A stretch of DNA of 64,000 bases from Letharia columbiana (lineage: Eukaryota; Ascomycota; Lecanoromycetes; Lecanorales; Parmeliaceae), in NCBI RefSeq assembly GCF_014066305.1, contig NW_023501039.1, forward strand, positions 1,178,001 to 1,242,000. The letters run 5' to 3'. Under the pieces are notes generated by a model that saw only the letters and a list, made by a program, of their open reading frames with translations, ran no database searches and was not told the DNA's origin. Shown here piece after piece: positions 62,907 through 64,000 of the stretch; within the stretch, counting starts at the first letter, position 1; each line of letters opens with the position of its first letter. The position numbers and the translations under genes were made by a program.

Positions 62907-63626
62907 ATGGGTCGCCTCCACAGCAACGGCAAAGGAATATCAGCCAGCGCGATCCCTTACTCCCGCACACCGCCCGCATGGCTAAAAGTGACCCCTGAGC
63001 AGGTGGTGGATCAGATCTGCAAGCTCGCAAAGAAGGGAGCGACGCCGAGTCAGATTGGTGTTGTTCTCAGGGATTCGCATGGGGTGGCACAGACCAAATT
63101 TGTTACTGGTGAGTTGGATACATACCTACGGAGAACAGGAGTCGATAGCGTTGAAGGTGTAGGGCGATTGCTAACATGGCGACATAGGAAACAAGATTCT
63201 GCGCATTTTAAAGTCGAATGGTACGCCAGACTCATTTTGAAAGAGCTAGGGACTCGTTCCTGCAGCGATTTCACACGACATTGCCTCTGCTTGGTCTTTG
63301 ACTGACGGAGTGATTTCTTCATGACAGGCCTTGCACCAGAGATCCCAGAGGACCTGTACATGTTGATCAAGAAGGTAGCGTTGACCTCCATCGTCCCATT
63401 CTCTTTTAATTCCTCTGTTTAAGAGAGGGGACCTGGCGCTGACGAATATTAGGCCGTCGCCGTCCGCAAGCATCTCGAGCGCAACCGCAAAGACAAGGAT
63501 TCTAAATTCCGTCTCATCCTCATCGAATCCCGCATCCACCGCCTTTCGAGATACTACAAATCTGTAGGTGTTCTGCCGCCTACTTGGAGATACGAGAGTG
63601 CGACTGCGAGCACGATGGTGGCTTAG
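62907..63626 (+). CDS. RPS13: 40S ribosomal protein S13 (uS15)
   Basis: Four exons: 62907-63108, 63188-63220, 63328-63374 and 63453-63626, giving exactly 151 residues, the usual eukaryotic S13 length. The protein starts [20 protein letters not shown] and contains the S15/S13 fold core ([27 protein letters not shown], the [16 protein letters not shown] helix, [11 protein letters not shown]) and ends TASTMVA. It sits in the body of the small subunit, bound to 18S rRNA. Introns are 79, 107 and 78 bp with GT..AG ends; introns 1 and 3 have GCTAAC and GCTGAC branch points. I looked for a box C/D snoRNA in the introns, as occurs in vertebrate RPS13, and did not find a convincing one. Confidence 0.96.
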
Positions 63627-63908
63627 ATTGGGGTAAAAGTGATGCTGGAGCGTGGTGGAGTGTTGAGAGGGAGACGCGCTGTTGGTGGGAGGCACGAAGA
63701 GGTTGAGCAAGGACTGCCTGCAGAAGTTCAAGTCTAGTGCTACTAGGTACAACAAAATCCAAGATCTTGCAACCCAAGCCTACATTAATCAAACTTTTGG
63801 TACCCGTTTCACATGCTTCGCCGCATGTATGAAGACACAGCGGAGGGTATCTAATCGCCCAGAAACCCAACAACTCCATCGCTATGCATTTGGACCATCC
63901 TCTCGTCT

Positions 63909-64000
63909 TCAAGTAGTACTCTCCTGCTTGACCCCTTCCAGATCCTTACTCCTCTGCAGCAAAAACTCGCCTAGAACTTGTAGCGGATTCTCCGGCCTGT
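63909..64000 (-). CDS. 3' end of a minus-strand gene, Dpy-30-like C-terminus
   Basis: The minus frame from 63998 to the TGA at 63911-63909 reads RPENPLQVLGEFLLQRSKDL followed by EGVKQESTT and stop. The RP..PL..L..FLL spacing resembles the Dpy-30 dimerisation motif found in COMPASS subunit Sdc1 and related proteins, which help methylate histone H3K4. Only 29 residues are visible and the rest lies beyond the right edge, so the assignment is tentative. It converges on RPS13, with stop codons about 280 bp apart and nothing else recognisable between them. Confidence 0.45.
   Translation of the reverse strand, partial: RPENPLQVLGEFLLQRSKDLEGVKQESTT

Noticed and set aside
63109..63452. snoRNA genes in RPS13 introns
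   Set aside because: No properly spaced box C (RTGATGA) and box D (CTGA) pair with closing stem was found in any of the three introns.

Overview
The window is nuclear DNA of a filamentous ascomycete (Pezizomycotina). Three things point there: short spliceosomal introns with CTGAC/CTAAC-type branch points, fungal-type housekeeping genes, and a 50-kb AT-rich block in which CpA and TpG are almost absent while CpG is kept. That last pattern is the signature of repeat-induced point mutation (RIP). I cannot fix the class or genus from the sequence.

Layout. (1) 1-2.6 kb, balanced composition: the 5' part of a secreted-protein gene on the minus strand (17-889, running off the left edge), a 130-bp near-perfect hairpin (1114-1243), and a 520-bp hAT-type MITE (1380-1899) with an 8-bp target duplication. 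(2) 2.6-54.4 kb, an AT-rich RIP compartment built of nested transposons. Its base is an old AT-rich tandem repeat of about 200-bp period (called ATR1 here). Two non-autonomous Helitrons (6975-9883 and 9951-11943) sit in it, as does a Ty3/gypsy element on the minus strand (12295-31952) with 132-bp LTRs and an ATTTA target duplication. That gypsy element is itself split by an unclassified 12.2-kb element with ~200-bp terminal inverted repeats (17515-29690). Further right are a TTCGAA-rich relic holding a RIP-altered coding minisatellite (32.5-39.9 kb) and a dead autonomous Helitron (40101 to about 53560). The second Helitron is split by another Ty3/gypsy chromovirus on the plus strand (40254-47374). 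(3) 53.2-54.4 kb, an odd A/T-only then A/C-only tract, possibly an assembly artefact. (4) 54.4-64 kb, an ordinary gene-rich segment: SF3B1/Hsh155 (U2 snRNP), a secreted GH32 invertase/inulinase, ribosomal protein S13 (uS15), and the 3' end of a minus-strand gene with a Dpy-30-like C-terminus.

How it fits together. All four Helitron copies share a 5' end reading TC(A/G-type) after allowing for RIP. The two complete ones end in a small hairpin followed by CTTG. Both complete copies sit exactly between A and T of ATR1, and deleting them rebuilds ATR1 sequence found elsewhere in the window. The autonomous copy and an inverted fragment are heavily RIP-mutated (the helicase P-loop is destroyed). 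The two non-autonomous copies keep most CpA/TpG and carry GC-rich 200-bp tandem arrays, so they look younger or protected. No tRNA, rRNA or CRISPR was seen. The housekeeping genes show no sign of RIP, although the AT block ends only a few hundred bases before the SF3B1 start codon.
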